Source: JAAURS01 sp044923475 | GTDB lineage: Bacteria > Cyanobacteriota > Cyanobacteriia > Thermosynechococcales > Thermosynechococcaceae | Assembly (NCBI RefSeq): GCF_044923475.1 | Contig: NZ_CP137338.1 | Span: forward strand, 1,860,001-1,924,000 | Length of the DNA: 64,000 nt | Direction: 5' to 3' | Part shown: positions 62,643 to 64,000 of the stretch, piece by piece | Layout: each line of letters opens with the position of its first letter | Position numbering within the stretch: position 1 is the stretch's first letter | The notes under the pieces: generated by a model | Told to the model about the DNA's origin: nothing | Databases searched by the model: none | What the model saw: only the letters and a program-made list of their open reading frames with translations | Made by a program: the position numbers and the translations under genes

Positions 62643-64000
62643 ATGGTATATAAGAAAGTCAATAAATTTAACAGAAAAATAGATGCAGCGATTAGTTCAA
62701 CAAAATTAAATTTTAACACAAAAATATTATTCTCAATTTTGTTCATAATTGGCTTTTATTTAAGTTCAACCTTTGTGAGTTTTGGCCTGACATCGCCAGA
62801 AGCAACAACTTCTTCTCAAAATATATCTAGAGGAGAAACTATTACATATTCATTTAAAAATGTTCTAGCTCAGCCTCAAGCAAAAGATTCAGATGTTTCA
62901 TTAATTCTTGACAAAGAAAACGAAATAAAAGCTGAAAATATATATTTTAATAGCTCCAATAAATTCATGATTGAATCAGCTGATTTTATTATTCCTGAGA
63001 GTGCAAAGCTTGGAAAACAAGCAAGAAAAATAAAACTTCTAAGTAACTCAAAATCTAGAATTATACCTATAAAGAGTAATAGATTAATAATTTCAAGTTT
63101 TGAAGGAGATCTGCTTCCACAGATAGAAGCAATTTCCCCATCTACAATTTTTCCATCTAAAAACACTTATTCATTTAATTTAATAGGCAAAGATTTTAGT
63201 CAGAAGGCTGATGATAATAAACTTAAATTTTCAACACAAAAAGATAATAAAGGTAAATATATTGGAGCAAAAAATTTAGATGTGTGTTGGATTATTGACA
63301 ATAATAATGATAATTCAATCTGCGACAAAAATGCAATTATAGGTAAAGTAATTGATGATCGAGAAATTGAATTTAAAAATATTTCTAATGCTAATATGTC
63401 TGATGGATTTCTGAAAGAAATTGGAATACAAGTCCAGGTTGGAGATAAAACTTCCAATTTTAATACCTTATTTTTGTCTCCAGTTCCAAAATGGATACCG
63501 ATCATGGCTTCCATATTGGGAACCATTGCATTATCTTTACTTTTGCTTTCAATATCTAATTCTCTTTTTATTGATTCTGAAACAAACACCTACAGCCTTT
63601 CAAGATTTCAATTTTATATTTGGACGTTCACTTGTATTTTAGGTTACTTACTATTACTACTTTCAAAAACTTTGATCCAAGGAAAAGCTGATTTTATTGA
63701 TATACCTTCTGGATTGCCAAGTATTATTTTAATTAGTGGGACAACATTTGCCTTGACGGAAGGAATAAGTAATGCAAAGGGTAGTAAAGGAGCAGGGGAT
63801 ATAAAACCTAAATTAAAAGATTTTATCAGTACCGGAGGCGTTGTAGTTCCTGAACGTGTACAATTATTTATTTGGACAATAATTGGAGTACTTACATTTA
63901 TTTTTGTAATATTTTTTAGATCTCCTGAAAATATTCAAGACTTACCTGAAATTCCTCAAGGATTTTTACAACTAATGGGTGTTAGTTCATTAGGATATAT
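62643..64000 (+). CDS. AT-rich multi-pass membrane protein, C-terminus beyond the window
   Basis: Open for 452 codons from the ATG at 62643 to the last base without a stop. An N-terminal cytoplasmic stretch (MVYKKVNKFNRKIDAAISS) precedes a first membrane helix (about 27-48), then a 220-residue external region that is beta-rich and in part like an IPT/TIG domain (PQIEAISPSTIFPSKNTY). At least four further helices start near residue 281 (PIMASILGTIALSLLLLSI). Notable are SLSRFQFYIWTFTCILGY and VVVPERVQLFIWTIIGV, two related "RxQxxIWT" segments, and NAKGSKGAGD between helices. The base composition is far below the neighbours' G+C. I know no function; it may be part of an acquired island continuing to the right. 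Confidence 0.8.
   Translation, partial: MVYKKVNKFNRKIDAAISSTKLNFNTKILFSILFIIGFYLSSTFVSFGLTSPEATTSSQNISRGETITYSFKNVLAQPQAKDSDVSLILDKENEIKAENIYFNSSNKFMIESADFIIPESAKLGKQARKIKLLSNSKSRIIPIKSNRLIISSFEGDLLPQIEAISPSTIFPSKNTYSFNLIGKDFSQKADDNKLKFSTQKDNKGKYIGAKNLDVCWIIDNNNDNSICDKNAIIGKVIDDREIEFKNISNANMSDGFLKEIGIQVQVGDKTSNFNTLFLSPVPKWIPIMASILGTIALSLLLLSISNSLFIDSETNTYSLSRFQFYIWTFTCILGYLLLLLSKTLIQGKADFIDIPSGLPSIILISGTTFALTEGISNAKGSKGAGDIKPKLKDFISTGGVVVPERVQLFIWTIIGVLTFIFVIFFRSPENIQDLPEIPQGFLQLMGVSSLGY

Noticed and set aside
1..64000. CRISPR arrays or cas genes
   Set aside because: No set of regularly spaced direct repeats with differing spacers and no Cas-like protein is present.

Overview
The window is cyanobacterial chromosome. 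Four things show this. The RNA polymerase beta' subunit is split into separate rpoC1 and rpoC2 genes. The octamer GCGATCGC (HIP1) is scattered throughout. The gene order rpsT-tatD-rpoB-rpoC1-rpoC2 is typical of the phylum, and Ycf45-like, MenI-like and pentapeptide proteins are present. The base composition (roughly half G+C, much lower in the last 1.4 kb) and the many Rpn/DUF4351 and Uma2 genes would suit a filamentous or Leptolyngbya/Oscillatoria-like species, but the genus cannot be fixed from this stretch.

Layout. Bases 1-2.5 kb are the end of an integrative element: the C-terminus of a RepA-like ATPase, an excisionase-like protein and a tyrosine integrase, stopping at tRNA-Thr(UGU). From 2.5 to 6.3 kb lie menI, a Kir-type potassium channel and a catalytically dead transglutaminase-like membrane protein. 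From 6.4 to 9.5 kb a dead DUF4351 fragment, an intact IS1634-family element with its target duplication and a full Rpn/DUF4351 gene follow one another. From 9.6 to 20.7 kb lie a nitrate/taurine-type ABC transporter without a binding protein, a tandem BMC-like protein followed by a pentapeptide protein, a CAAX-protease-like protein, a nitroreductase remnant, an oligopeptide-type binding protein with a single permease, and purD. From 20.7 to 22.6 kb a heme-oxygenase-like diiron protein is paired with a methyltransferase; their function is unknown. A cobalamin riboswitch then precedes cobG-cobH-cobI (23.1-26.0 kb). After pepP come a DUF4351 gene and a toxin-antitoxin locus with a frameshifted toxin.

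From 29.8 to 53.9 kb the DNA is ordinary core genome: clpB, rpoC2-rpoC1-rpoB, tatD, rpsT, hisD, a universal stress protein, glycerate kinase, a cobA-hemD fusion, a PilP-like lipoprotein, a GNAT enzyme, a TPR protein and a Ycf45/R3H ATPase. The cobA-hemD fusion makes precorrin-2, the substrate of the cobI product encoded 20 kb upstream, so the window holds both ends of a corrin branch.

From 54 kb onward the DNA is accessory. It holds a 1300-residue STAND NTPase with 14 WD40 repeats carrying two in-frame palindromic or MITE-like insertions, a Uma2 nuclease-like gene and two further DUF4351 genes. It also holds VapB/VapC debris and a degenerate direct repeat of the STAND gene's 5' end and leader. 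The window ends in an AT-rich membrane-protein gene with no visible stop, which looks recently acquired and is the least explained gene here.
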